A stretch of DNA of 64,000 bases from Lapidilactobacillus dextrinicus DSM 20335 (GCF_001436095.1 NZ_AYYK01000016.1:56337-120336), one strand, 5' to 3'. Positions 18,656 through 27,937 are shown, numbered from the stretch's first letter. Program-made: numbers and translations. Notes: generated by a model from the letters alone, not told the origin.

Positions 18656-20347
18656 CTATTTCGCAACGCCTAATACGCCTAAATATGATAACGCAATACC
18701 ACAAATGAATATACCTATAATAATCCAGGTTGGATTAACTTTCTTAGCAACTAAACGCCAAATTAATAATGTAACGCCTAATGGAATTAGGCCAGGAGCT
18801 AATGTATTAAGAATAGATTGTAACTTCATTGTACTCTTTCCAATTTCCCAAACAAGAGGTGTTCGTACTGCTACACGTGTAGCGGCCATGGCACCGACAA
18901 CCATTAATCCCACAATACTAAAAGCATTCGTAACCTTATCAATTACGCCGTTCTTTAAAATCTGAATAACTGAGCTTTTGCCTTTTTTATAACCATACAT
19001 AAACAAGAAGTAACCAATTGCATAAATAACAAGTTCAAAAATAACTGTGAATAGAACTGGGCCAAGATAATTACCAGCAAGTGCCATTGATGCACCAACA
19101 CTAGCTAAAATTGGGAAGAAAATGCCTTGTTGAACAGTATCACCAATTCCGGCTGCAGGTCCCATAAGACCTGTACGTACACCATTAATATCGTCAGCAG
19201 AAACATTTTGACCATTAGCACGAGCTTCTTCCATTGATAATGCAACACCATGAATGATTGGTCCAACCATATGTGGTTCAGTATTAAAAAATACCATATA
19301 CTTTTTTAGTTCATTAGCTTGTGTGTCCGGATCAGAATAGAGCTTCTTTATCGGATGAATCATCATATTAGTTAATCCTAACGCTTGCATTCTCTCATAA
19401 TTATATGCCGCTTCATCTGATTGCTCCCACAACCAAGTTTTAACTAGATCTTTATGCGTCAATTTACGTTTATAATTATCAGCACTAATGGTTTCGCTAG
19501 CTATATCATCTGTATCGCCCTGAGATGCGACTTTAACCTCTTCATTTTCACCAGTTCGATTCTTAAGCGTTAAACGACGGACCTTTTTTGTTGGTTGAGT
19601 CTGGGAAGCATTCTTCTGACCCTGTGTTTGGCTAACAAAAATCAAGAATGCAATTGCTGCTGAAAAGATTGCAATTGCCATAATATCGAGTTTTAAATAT
19701 ACAGCTAAGAAAAATCCAATAATAAAAAATGCATTTAAGCTACGTTTTCCTAAATAATTTAATAACATGGCGATACCTAATGCTGGCATTAAGCCACCAA
19801 CGACTTCTAACGCAGTGGTCAAATTTTCTGGAATTGCATTAATTAGAGCCGTTGCCCAACCTTTACCAAACATTACAAGGCAAAATGCTGGTATGCCATA
19901 AACAATTAAAGAAACAACAAATGATGGAACATAGTTGAGCCAACGAACTGCCTTAATATTGCCGTCATCCAACGCTTTATCAGCTCGATGAACCCAAAAA
20001 GAATTTACGGTTTGATAGATTTGAACCATTAACAATCCTAAAAGACTAAATGGGATTGCAAATGTAACTGCTAATTTTGGATTAGCACCAGATAATATTG
20101 TAAGTGCTGCACCATATATACCGGCAACCATAGTATTACTTGGCATTACGCCGCCGGCATTAATCCATCCTAAATATACTAATTGAATATTAGCGCCAGC
20201 AAGCATTCCGAGCATTGGATGTCCCATTACTATGCCTACCAATAGCCCCGTAGTTAACGGATATGTCATACATCTAGTAATTGGTGCAAAGAACCACCAC
20301 TGTGAAATGATGGCTAAAAGTGCAACTAATATCGCTGATAATAACAT
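18656..20347 (-). CDS. fused PTS mannose-family EIIC-EIID permease
   Basis: 563 residues with two domains normally encoded by separate genes. Residues 1 to about 240 are EIIC-like: a series of hydrophobic segments with GANIQLVYLGWINAGG and PSNTMVAGIYGAA. A charged, probably cytoplasmic linker follows (about 240-290; QTQGQKNASQTQPTKK). Residues from about 290 are EIID: LTHKDLVKTWLWEQ, NYERMQALG, TEPHMVGPIIHGVALSMEEA and TGLMGPAAGIGDTVQQG, then C-terminal membrane helices. No stop or frameshift separates the halves. Together with EIIA and EIIB it forms a complete sugar transporter. ATG with upstream AGGAGG. Confidence 0.9.
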   Translation of the reverse strand: MLLSAILVALLAIISQWWFFAPITRCMTYPLTTGLLVGIVMGHPMLGMLAGANIQLVYLGWINAGGVMPSNTMVAGIYGAALTILSGANPKLAVTFAIPFSLLGLLMVQIYQTVNSFWVHRADKALDDGNIKAVRWLNYVPSFVVSLIVYGIPAFCLVMFGKGWATALINAIPENLTTALEVVGGLMPALGIAMLLNYLGKRSLNAFFIIGFFLAVYLKLDIMAIAIFSAAIAFLIFVSQTQGQKNASQTQPTKKVRRLTLKNRTGENEEVKVASQGDTDDIASETISADNYKRKLTHKDLVKTWLWEQSDEAAYNYERMQALGLTNMMIHPIKKLYSDPDTQANELKKYMVFFNTEPHMVGPIIHGVALSMEEARANGQNVSADDINGVRTGLMGPAAGIGDTVQQGIFFPILASVGASMALAGNYLGPVLFTVIFELVIYAIGYFLFMYGYKKGKSSVIQILKNGVIDKVTNAFSIVGLMVVGAMAATRVAVRTPLVWEIGKSTMKLQSILNTLAPGLIPLGVTLLIWRLVAKKVNPTWIIIGIFICGIALSYLGVLGVAK

Positions 20348-20394
20348 GTTCAGTCCTCCTTAATTATGCCAATAATCTGATTTATAAATTATTA

Positions 20395-21105
20395 TTAAAT
20401 AATTGAGAATCCTAAGGCTTTAACATCTTTGTAGAATCCTTGAACTGTTTCGAGTGACAATTGATTTAAATCTTTTCCTACCATGGAGAGTTTATTTAAA
20501 ACTGCATTAGTAACGGTAATAATATCGACACCTAATTCTTGTGCTTGGAAAATATTAAATACTTCTCTACAACTTGCCCATAATAAATCAGCTTGAGGAT
20601 AATTACTTGTGATCGTAACAGCCTCTTTCATAAGTGGCATAGGATCAACACCTGTATCAGCAATTCTACCGGCAAAAACGGAAATAATATTCTTAGTATC
20701 AGGGCTTAACACTTTAACAACATCTTTAACCTGATTAAGTGTTAAAATTGCAGTAACGTTGACTTGTATACCCCTACTTGATAATTTTTTAATTAACGGA
20801 ACAGATGATTCACCTTTCGTATTAGTAATCGGGATTTTAACAAACACATTACTTCCAAGACTTGATATTCTTTCAGCTTCTTTTTCCATTTTCTCAAAAT
20901 CGTCACTAAATACTTCAAATGAAAGTGGCATCCCTTGAACAGCTGTCAATGCCTCTTTTGCAAATTGTACGTAATCCGTAACACCAGCCTTTTTCATTAA
21001 AGATGGATTTGTTGTAAAACCACTAACAGGCCATTTCTCGCGTGCTTCAACCATTCCATCAACAGATGCACCATCAGCATAAATTGCAATCTTAAACTCT
21101 GTCAT
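20395..21105 (-). CDS. transaldolase / fructose-6-phosphate aldolase family protein
   Basis: 236 residues with a class I aldolase barrel. The Schiff-base lysine is Lys90 (NVFVKIPITN), the N-terminal SGFTTNPSLMKKAG motif is present, and VFAGRIADTG carries Phe where fructose-6-phosphate aldolases have Tyr, so transaldolase-like chemistry is favoured. It is longer than the usual 215-220-residue members and begins with an unusual YADGAS. First gene of the PTS operon, 48 bases before the permease, with GGAGG before the ATG. The likely role is to cleave or rearrange the sugar phosphate delivered by the PTS; the substrate is unknown. No kinase or isomerase accompanies it. Confidence 0.82.
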   Translation of the reverse strand: MTEFKIAIYADGASVDGMVEAREKWPVSGFTTNPSLMKKAGVTDYVQFAKEALTAVQGMPLSFEVFSDDFEKMEKEAERISSLGSNVFVKIPITNTKGESSVPLIKKLSSRGIQVNVTAILTLNQVKDVVKVLSPDTKNIISVFAGRIADTGVDPMPLMKEAVTITSNYPQADLLWASCREVFNIFQAQELGVDIITVTNAVLNKLSMVGKDLNQLSLETVQGFYKDVKALGFSII

Positions 21106-21139
21106 TCTTAAAAACCTCCAAATATAATATTTTTTATGA

Positions 21140-21160
21140 GTAAACGTTACCGCAAATGCT
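21140..21160 (+). promoter_or_regulatory. putative LacI-family operator, proximal arm
   Basis: The 21 bases here match the 21 bases at 21222-21242 in inverted orientation at 18 of 21 positions. The shared core is TAAACGTTA, then one variable base, then CGCAA. It lies in the 5' untranslated region of the PTS operon. Confidence 0.65.
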
Positions 21161-21163
21161 GAA

Positions 21164-21195
21164 TTTTTTTGATAGCACTAATGCTATCAAAAATA
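21164..21195. repeat. hairpin in the PTS operon leader
   Basis: GATAGC / GCTATC with a six-base loop, extended by T-run and A-run that can pair. It lies halfway between the two operator arms. It could be a leader RNA structure or a further protein site. Confidence 0.45.
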
Positions 21196-21215
21196 GGACC
21201 ATACTTTGTTTATAC

Positions 21216-21255
21216 AGTATAAGCGCTTGCGATAACGTTTACATAACTTTATACT
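21216..21255. promoter_or_regulatory. divergent promoters of the PTS operon and the LacI-type gene, with operator
   Basis: Plus strand: TTGCGA (21227-21232), 17 bases, TATACT (21250-21255) for the regulator. Minus strand: TGTAAA, 16 bases, TATACT (21221-21216) for the PTS operon. The operator arm 21222-21242 fills both spacers, so one bound repressor would cover both promoters. Confidence 0.65.
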
Positions 21256-21303
21256 GTCATTAAACACCCTTGTTAAAAAATTGTCAACCCGCGAGGTGAG
21301 AAA

Positions 21304-22338
21304 TTGAAATTACAAAAGAACGTCTCCATCAAAGATGTTGCCAAGGCAGCCAACGTATCAGTCGCAACTGTTTCGCGAATAATAAACAACAACGGTAGAT
21401 TTTCTGAGACCACAAAAATTAAAGTTGAACAGGTAATTAATGAACTGGGATATGAGCAGAATAAACTTGCCGTTAGTTTAAGGTCAAATGAATCCAGTAC
21501 TATTGGAATTATGGTACCCGATATCACTAATGAATTTTTTGCTGCAATTGTAAAAAAATGTGAACAGAGACTATTCAGCGCGGGATATTCGAGTATTATT
21601 TGTAACACCGAACGTAGTCCCGAAAGAGAACAGGAGTACTTCCGTGTTTTACAAGAACATCGCGTTGATGGATTAATTATCATTTCTAGTCAAGAAAGCG
21701 TTTTAAATCTATCTAATTATAGTATGTTACCAATACTCTATATTGATCGTGATCCACATTCAAAAAGCGAATCCATCGTTTCTTCTGACCATCACGAAGG
21801 AGGAAAAATTGCTACTCAATATTTATTAGATTTAAATTTAACACCCTATCTTGTTATGACTAGAACAGAATCATCCGCCACCCTTGACCGCGTTAGGGGG
21901 TTTAAAGAAATTTTATTGAAAAATAGTTATCAAGATCCAGCAAGTCATATTATTAGCCTTGACTTAACATCTGATCAATTTCTGAAGGCTGCACCGCAAT
22001 TGAATATATTTCTTGAACGTATCGCAAAACAAAAGAAAATTGGTATATTTGCCATTAATGATAATATCGCATATATGGTAATCCGAGCGGCAACGCAATT
22101 GGGGATAAATATTCCAAACGATCTAAGCGTAATCGGATACGATGGTACTTCTTATTCAGAGATATCCTCACCACGTATAACGACCATTGTTCAGAACGTT
22201 GATTTAATATCTGAACATGCCTGCTCAATCTTAATTAACCAAATACAAGATGGAAAGAAACAAAATAATATTAATTATCACGTTGTTTCCGTTCCAGTTT
22301 ACTTAGATATAAAAGAAAGTACTATTAAAGCAGTATGA
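21304..22338 (+). CDS. LacI/PurR-family transcriptional regulator
   Basis: 344 residues. The N-terminal helix-turn-helix is VSIKDVAKAANVSVATVSRI (residues 7-26), followed by a periplasmic-binding-protein-like effector domain (TIGIMVPDITNEFFA..., FAINDNIAYMVIRAA, DLSVIGYDG). The start is TTG behind GAGGTGAG. It is divergent from the transaldolase-PTS operon, and operators cover both promoters, so it most likely represses that operon and itself and responds to the transported sugar or its phosphate. Monocistronic. Confidence 0.93.
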   Translation: MKLQKNVSIKDVAKAANVSVATVSRIINNNGRFSETTKIKVEQVINELGYEQNKLAVSLRSNESSTIGIMVPDITNEFFAAIVKKCEQRLFSAGYSSIICNTERSPEREQEYFRVLQEHRVDGLIIISSQESVLNLSNYSMLPILYIDRDPHSKSESIVSSDHHEGGKIATQYLLDLNLTPYLVMTRTESSATLDRVRGFKEILLKNSYQDPASHIISLDLTSDQFLKAAPQLNIFLERIAKQKKIGIFAINDNIAYMVIRAATQLGINIPNDLSVIGYDGTSYSEISSPRITTIVQNVDLISEHACSILINQIQDGKKQNNINYHVVSVPVYLDIKESTIKAV

Positions 22339-22565
22339 TAATATCCACCATCTTGGTTAATCAATACACAAATAATTTTTAAAGTAAAGTAATCTTCTTA
22401 CGCCACTGATAAAAAATGTTGTATAAGCTAGCTTCAAGTCATACCATAAATATTTAGAAAATTTTTCCAGCACACATTCATCAGCGCTGGAGCAAAGTTG
22501 CCAGCAGTGTCCACTACGTTCCAGCAACTAGTATTGTTTAGCCGCCATGAAGAAATACCAAACAC
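22339..22565. other. intergenic region with GC-richer hairpins, no gene
   Basis: No ORF with a ribosome site. Around 22465-22535 two hairpins stand out of the AT-rich background: CCAGC...GCTGG, and GTTGC...GCAAC. They could be a small RNA or 3' untranslated structure of the LacI-type gene. Confidence 0.35.
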
Positions 22566-22570
22566 ATTAA

Positions 22571-22602
22571 AAAGACGCTAAACCCATTTCTGGATTTAGC
22601 GT
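22571..22602 (-). terminator. terminator after phosphoglucomutase
   Basis: AGACGCTAAA / TTTAGCGTCT with a 12-base loop, followed on the minus strand by TTTTTAA. Confidence 0.85.
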
Positions 22603-22657
22603 CTAATTATTTAAGTGCGGTTAATAAATTCTTCAGCGCACGGTTATTACCGTTGCA

Positions 22658-24379
22658 CTATTTCAAACGCGTTGCTAAGTCAGCCTGATACTTTTCAATC
22701 TTAGCAGTACTTGTTGCAGCACTATCGCTTTCAACACCGAAATAAAGTTTGATCTTTGGTTCAGTACCGGAAGGACGAACTGCAATCCAAGTTTCATCAG
22801 TCAAATAATATTTCAAAACGTTAGCTGTTGGCAATTCTAATTTTTCAACTGTGCCATCAGCTAAGGTCTTAGTTTGGTTCTGATAGTCTTCCGTAGCAAC
22901 AACTGCAACACCGGCAACTTCTGTCACTGGATTAGCACGGAATTCTTTCATAACATTGGCCATCTTTTCATGACCTGATAAGCCTAGGAAGTCAAATGAA
23001 ACAGTCTTTTCTTGGAAGTAGCCAAACTTAGTAAATAATTCTTGCAAACCATCATACATGGTCTTACCTTGTTCACGATAAAAAGCAGCAACTTCGGCCA
23101 ACATTACAGAAGCTTGCATGGCATCTTTATCACGAACAAATGATTTAACCAAATAGCCGTAACTTTCTTCAAAACCAAATAAGAAATGACCTTGACCAGT
23201 TGTTTCCATTTGTTCGATTTGTTCGCCAATATATTTAAAGCCAGTTAAAACATCACGTGTTTCCACGCCATAGCTAGCGGCAACCTTGGCTGCAAATTCA
23301 CTAGAAACAATTGATTTGACGATGCAGCCATCAGCTGGTAATTCACCAATTGCTTGTTTAGCAGCTAAAATATAGTTCACCATTAAAGCAGCAATTTGAT
23401 TACCTGTTAAAAGTTGATATTCACCATTAGGCTGACGAACAGCTGCGCCTAGGCGGTCAGCATCAGGATCAGTTGCAATTAATAAGTCAGCACCATTTTT
23501 AGCACCTAATTGTTCAGCCAATTCAAATGTCTGGGGGAATTCCGGATTAGGGAATGGCGTTGTCGCAAATTCTGGATCTAAAACAGCCTGTTCTGGCACA
23601 ACTACTACATTAGTTAGTCCAGCAGTTCTAAATACGCGATCATACAAGACCTTACCAGTACCGTGTAATGGTGAATAAACAACAGATAATTCACTGGCAA
23701 CCTTCTTAATTAAGTCAGGCCGAATCGTAACGGTAGCTAACTTAGCCAAATAAGCTTCATCAATATCTTCACCAACAAGTTGCATCAGATTATGAGCTCG
23801 TAATTCAGATTGTGTTAACGTCTTAACACTAAATAAATCGGTAACTTTTTCAATGTAAGCAACAATTTGATTCACTTCTTCTGGTGGCATTTGACCGCCG
23901 TCAGGTCCATAAATCTTATAACCGTTATATTGTTTAGGATTATGACTGGCAGTGATCATAATACCAGCATAAGTGTGCAAATGACGCACTGTAAATGATA
24001 ATTCAGGTGTTGGTCGCAAGCCATCAAAGACATAGCTCTTAATACCATGTGCACCTAGAACGCCTGCTGCATTTAATGCAAATTCTTGTGAGTGATAGCG
24101 TGAATCAAAGCTGATAGCTACACCAGCAGCCTTTTGTTCAGCTGGTAATTGATCCATGAATCGTGCTAAACCCTCTGTTGCTTGACGAACGGTATAAATG
24201 TTCATCGCATTAATACCAGGTTCCATGACACCGCGCATACCGGCTGTGCCGAACTCCATTGGTTTTGTGAATGCTTCAATTAATTTATCTTCATCTTTGG
24301 CCATTTCTGCCAAATCGTTCTTTAAGTCACTTGTCAACTCGGCATTTTGCCATAGCTGATAGTTGTCTTGCCAACTCAT
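22658..24379 (-). CDS. pgcA: phosphoglucomutase / phosphomannomutase
   Basis: 573 residues of the alpha-D-phosphohexomutase family, interconverting glucose-1-phosphate and glucose-6-phosphate for cell-wall and UDP-glucose synthesis. The phosphoserine loop TASHNPKQYNGYK, metal loop DPDADRLG, sugar-binding GFEESYGYL and phosphate loop RPSGTEPKIKLY are all present. The start is ATG at 24379 (SWQDNYQLW) preceded by AAAGGTGG. The frame is open for another 111 codons upstream, but that part is not family sequence and contains a terminator-like hairpin. Confidence 0.95.
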   Translation of the reverse strand: MSWQDNYQLWQNAELTSDLKNDLAEMAKDEDKLIEAFTKPMEFGTAGMRGVMEPGINAMNIYTVRQATEGLARFMDQLPAEQKAAGVAISFDSRYHSQEFALNAAGVLGAHGIKSYVFDGLRPTPELSFTVRHLHTYAGIMITASHNPKQYNGYKIYGPDGGQMPPEEVNQIVAYIEKVTDLFSVKTLTQSELRAHNLMQLVGEDIDEAYLAKLATVTIRPDLIKKVASELSVVYSPLHGTGKVLYDRVFRTAGLTNVVVVPEQAVLDPEFATTPFPNPEFPQTFELAEQLGAKNGADLLIATDPDADRLGAAVRQPNGEYQLLTGNQIAALMVNYILAAKQAIGELPADGCIVKSIVSSEFAAKVAASYGVETRDVLTGFKYIGEQIEQMETTGQGHFLFGFEESYGYLVKSFVRDKDAMQASVMLAEVAAFYREQGKTMYDGLQELFTKFGYFQEKTVSFDFLGLSGHEKMANVMKEFRANPVTEVAGVAVVATEDYQNQTKTLADGTVEKLELPTANVLKYYLTDETWIAVRPSGTEPKIKLYFGVESDSAATSTAKIEKYQADLATRLK

Positions 24380-24760
24380 AAAAAAACCACCTTTCATGAC
24401 TAATTTCATTATAACTGATTTAGACAAGATGAAAAGTGATTTTTGTAAAGGGTTCACCAAACGAAATGACAGCCTTTCAAGTATTTGGACTTGACCAATT
24501 ACTGTAAAATTGTGCCAACTTAGAAAAACGCCAGTTAGACCATAACGCTGGCATAACGATACTACACTTTCTTGCCACCCATATTGTGTCAAAATTTCTT
24601 TATTTAAGAAGTTTTTAACGTTCGCCGGTACCACTTTCTCACCATAATTAGCGATAATCGCTGGCATGGACCCCTCACTACCGTCAGCTATCCCCACTTC
24701 ATCACATCTCATCTATTAGGCTTAACACATTAAAAATGCTTAGTTTTAAACAACTTTTGT
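24380..24760. other. intergenic region with an open frame and an internal terminator-like hairpin
   Basis: The minus-strand frame is open from 24712 into pgcA but has no good ribosome site and no family I recognise. A hairpin GCCAGCGTTA / TAACTGGC followed by GTTTTTC (about 24521-24556) looks like a minus-strand terminator. This suggests a lost upstream gene or a small RNA, not an N-terminal extension. Confidence 0.35.
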
Positions 24761-24764
24761 GCAA

Positions 24765-24806
24765 TAAAAAAGCTTTGAAACGTTGGTATAACCAATATCT
24801 CAAAGC
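24765..24806 (-). terminator. terminator after the NCS2 permease
   Basis: GCTTTGAGATATTGG / CCAACGTTTCAAAGC stem followed on the minus strand by TTTTTTA. Confidence 0.88.
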
Positions 24807-24819
24807 AATTCGTCTTTAA

Positions 24820-26130
24820 CTAAACATTTAAAATCCACAAGAAGCCGATAAAGATAAAGAACAAAGCGTACATCACCACAGAAACTTCTTTACCACGTTT
24901 AGCAGCGATCATCATAATTGGATAAGTAATCATCCCTAAAGCCATACCATCGGAAATTGAATAAGTCAGCGGCATGCCAATGATAATTAAGAACGATGGG
25001 ATGGCAATTTCTAATTTATTCCAATGAATATGCGTTAAGTTTTGCGCCATCAAAACGCCGACAATAATTAAAGCTGGTGCGGTAACTTGTGTCGTTACCA
25101 CTGCCAATAATGGCGAGAAAAACATACCTAAAATAAAGAATAAGCCAGTGAAAACAGCGGTCATCCCTGAACGGCCACCAACTGCAATCCCAGCTGATGA
25201 TTCAACGAAAGCTCCAACTGGTGATGTACCCAAGATTGACCCGATAAACATTGATGATGAATCAGCCATCAAGGCTTTACCAACACGGGGCATTTCGTTA
25301 TTCTTCATAAAGCCAGCTTGCTGCGCTAATCCCACTAAAGTACCAGCCGTATCAAAGAAAGTCACTAATAAGAAGGTTAAAACCACAACCCATAATTGTA
25401 AACTATTAATCGAGCCAATATGCTTAATTGCCACACCAAATGTTGGAGCTAAGCTTGGCGCCGCAGATACAATTCCATGAGGTAAATCGATCATACCTGT
25501 AAAAACACCCAACAATGAAGTTAAAACCATCCCCACAAAAATTGCACCCGGCACGCGTCGAATCATTAAAATTGCTGTCACAATTAAACCAAAAATCGTT
25601 AACCAAGTCGTGCCAGTCGTTAAACTGCCTAAACCAACTACTGTTGATTTATTAGCGACAATCAAACCGCCATCTTGTAAACCAATAAAAGCAATAAACA
25701 TCCCAATACCAGCCGAAATAGCAAATTTTAAATCAGCCGGTATCGCATTGATAATCATTTCGCGAAGTTTAAAAACAGTAATTAATAAGAAGATAATTGA
25801 AGCAACAAACACACCAGCTAGTGCCGTTTCCCACGGAACCTTCATGCCGATACAAACGGTATAAGCAAAAAACGCATTAATGCCCAATGCTGGCGCCGAA
25901 GCAATTGGATATTTAGCTAAAATCCCCATGATAAAGCAAGCTAAGGCACTAGCTAAGGCCGTTGCAGTAAAAACCGCACCTTTATCCATACCTGATGCAC
26001 CTAGTACACTAGGATTAACAAATAAAATATAGCACATACTTACAAAAGTTGTTAAGCCGGCTAATAATTCCCGACGCCAATTCGTTTTTAATTCATCAAA
26101 CATGAAATATTTTTCTAGCTTAGCACCCAT
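24820..26130 (-). CDS. NCS2-family purine permease, PbuG/AzgA type
   Basis: 436 residues, about 12-14 membrane segments. The start region RRELLAGLTTFVSMCYILFVNPSVL and the conserved APALGINAFFAYTVC match the AzgA-like branch (hypoxanthine, guanine or adenine uptake by proton symport), not the xanthine/uracil branch. Other family motifs: TVFKLREMIINAIPADLK and FFDTAGTLVGLAQQAG. The ATG at 26130 follows GAGGAT. I looked for a purine riboswitch in the upstream 235 bases and saw none. Monocistronic. Confidence 0.9.
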   Translation of the reverse strand: MGAKLEKYFMFDELKTNWRRELLAGLTTFVSMCYILFVNPSVLGASGMDKGAVFTATALASALACFIMGILAKYPIASAPALGINAFFAYTVCIGMKVPWETALAGVFVASIIFLLITVFKLREMIINAIPADLKFAISAGIGMFIAFIGLQDGGLIVANKSTVVGLGSLTTGTTWLTIFGLIVTAILMIRRVPGAIFVGMVLTSLLGVFTGMIDLPHGIVSAAPSLAPTFGVAIKHIGSINSLQLWVVVLTFLLVTFFDTAGTLVGLAQQAGFMKNNEMPRVGKALMADSSSMFIGSILGTSPVGAFVESSAGIAVGGRSGMTAVFTGLFFILGMFFSPLLAVVTTQVTAPALIIVGVLMAQNLTHIHWNKLEIAIPSFLIIIGMPLTYSISDGMALGMITYPIMMIAAKRGKEVSVVMYALFFIFIGFLWILNV

Positions 26131-26322
26131 TTAATCAAATCCTCTTCGTTAATGTTCGTGTTTTAATCTTAAAAAACAACAAATACTAGCATATAACAAT
26201 TCAAACATTTTGTAAACACAAACGTTTGATCCGATCTGCTAGAATTTTTAAATGAATCAAAAACACATCCTGCTGTTGCAGTCCTGTCATATTTTTATCC
26301 GTTTCCCACAGAGTGACACATA

Positions 26323-26358
26323 ATAAAAAAGTGATTACCAAAAACTGGCAACCACTTA
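26323..26358 (-). terminator. terminator after the YbjQ gene
   Basis: AAGTGGTTGCCA / TGGTAATCACTT stem with T-run on the minus strand. Confidence 0.8.
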
Positions 26359-26365
26359 AATATAG

Positions 26366-26686
26366 CTATCTTAATTTTACTGCTGTCCCGCTACACGTTA
26401 CCATTAACATACCATTATCAGAACCAAGCACTTCATAATCCATCTTCATCCCAATGACCGCATCGGCTCCTAATTTTTCAGCACGATGTCCCATTTCGTT
26501 AATTGCTTCTTCACGAGCTTTGGTCAATTCATCTTCATAACCTTTAGAACGACCACCAACTAAATTACGTAACCCGGCGCCAATATCTTTAAACATATTA
26601 ATACCAGTAATAACTTCGCCAAAAACGATCCCTTGATATTCACTAACTTCACAGTCTTGAACAGCATTGGTTGTAGTAATAATCAT
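26366..26686 (-). CDS. YbjQ/UPF0145 family protein
   Basis: 106 residues of the DUF74 family, a pentameric small beta-barrel with a proposed heavy-metal-binding role but no proven function. Typical motifs: [13 protein letters not shown], the [27 protein letters not shown] region, and a C-terminal GTAVKL. I take ATG at 26686 (IITTTNAV), about ten bases after GGAG; the frame is open to 26701 but the longer form is unusual for the family. Confidence 0.88.
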   Translation of the reverse strand: MIITTTNAVQDCEVSEYQGIVFGEVITGINMFKDIGAGLRNLVGGRSKGYEDELTKAREEAINEMGHRAEKLGADAVIGMKMDYEVLGSDNGMLMVTCSGTAVKLR

Positions 26687-26854
26687 TTTGCCACACTCCA
26701 TCCTTTTTCTTCATTTTATCGTTTTTAAACGCCGTAAACAATTAATAGCTGTTGTCCCAATTCCTTAAATATTTTTACAAAATTAAGTGATCATTGGACT
26801 TTTGATTTCTTTGACCACTAGAATAGACTATTGAAAGAAAAGTTGGTGATTATC

Positions 26855-27937
26855 TTGCAAAAAAAATATTGGTACTCAATTATTATCTTATTTATTGGTC
26901 TCGGTACCGTTTTATTGACGTATTTTAATACAAATTATCAATCAACCATTGCTGTGGTCACCCAGGCGAAGAAAATTAGTGCTGAGAAGGTTAAAGATCA
27001 GTATGACAATACTGACCATGAAATCACTCAAAAATTAACGTTAAAAGTGCTCAATCATCAACATCGCGGTCAAAGCTATCATCTCAAAAACACTTATGAA
27101 CAATCACAACTTGAAGATCAAAAGTATCATAAAAATCAGCGTGTCTTTGTTCAAGTCCGTAATGGCCAGTTGACCATCAGCAATGTTAAACGAGATTGGG
27201 TTATTATCTTAATGGTTTTCACTTTAATCTTATTAATGGTTGTTTTAATCGGCGCTAAGTCCTGGCTAGTGTTGATGTCGTTATTGCTGAATACTGTCAT
27301 CTTTTATGTTGTGATTCATTTCGACATTCAAAAAAACGGATCGGGAACGATTATGATTTACAGCTTAGCTGCTATTATTTTCGCAACCGTTTCTTTCCTT
27401 CTTTATCAAGGAATCCACAAGAAAATGTGGGCGATGCTAACCAGCACGATTGTTGCACTCTTAATTTCTTTTGGGCTTTGTTATTTGATTATGCGCTTGA
27501 CCAATGAACGCGGCATTACTTATATGGCGGTTGAATATGCCACCCAAAATCCGCGGTCGTTGTTTATTGGCCAAACTTTGCTAGGCGTCTTAGGAGCGGT
27601 CATGGATGAGTCCACGGACATTGTCTCTAGTCTTAGCGAAATCATTTATCACAATCCTAAAATTACGGGCAAACAACTTTGGCACAGTGGCCGAGCAATT
27701 GGCCAAGAAATTATGGGGCCGCTAATTAACGTACTCTTCTTGATCTTTATGGCTGACGCACTACCGATGACGATTCTTTATTTAAGGAATAATAATACGA
27801 TTGCTTATACTTTTGAGTACACCTTGTCTTTAGGCGTCTTACAAAGTCTAATCTCTGCAATTGGTATTGTTTTAACAGTACCCACTGCCACAATTTGTGC
27901 CTATTATTTTCTCATTAAAAAGGAGGGCCACCAATGA
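26855..27937 (+). CDS. YibE/F family membrane protein (first of pair)
   Basis: 360 residues. It has one N-terminal membrane segment, an extracytoplasmic beta-rich part (about 30-115), then about seven hydrophobic segments containing the family hallmark GVLGAVMDESTDIVSSLSEI and GRAIGQEIMGPLINVLFLIFMADALP. Function unknown; the family is a conserved two-gene transporter-like unit in lactic acid bacteria. I choose TTG at 26855 because GGTGAT precedes it; an in-frame TTG at 26831 has no ribosome site. The 3' end overlaps the next gene by four bases (ATGA). Confidence 0.88.
   Translation: MQKKYWYSIIILFIGLGTVLLTYFNTNYQSTIAVVTQAKKISAEKVKDQYDNTDHEITQKLTLKVLNHQHRGQSYHLKNTYEQSQLEDQKYHKNQRVFVQVRNGQLTISNVKRDWVIILMVFTLILLMVVLIGAKSWLVLMSLLLNTVIFYVVIHFDIQKNGSGTIMIYSLAAIIFATVSFLLYQGIHKKMWAMLTSTIVALLISFGLCYLIMRLTNERGITYMAVEYATQNPRSLFIGQTLLGVLGAVMDESTDIVSSLSEIIYHNPKITGKQLWHSGRAIGQEIMGPLINVLFLIFMADALPMTILYLRNNNTIAYTFEYTLSLGVLQSLISAIGIVLTVPTATICAYYFLIKKEGHQ

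Noticed and set aside
24380..24712. 684-residue phosphoglucomutase with a 111-residue N-terminal extension
   Set aside because: The extension has no family similarity, contains a terminator-like hairpin, and a strong ribosome site precedes the ATG at 24379.
26131..26322. Purine riboswitch upstream of the AzgA-like permease
   Set aside because: No three-way-junction pattern or terminator; only an AT-rich promoter-like stretch.
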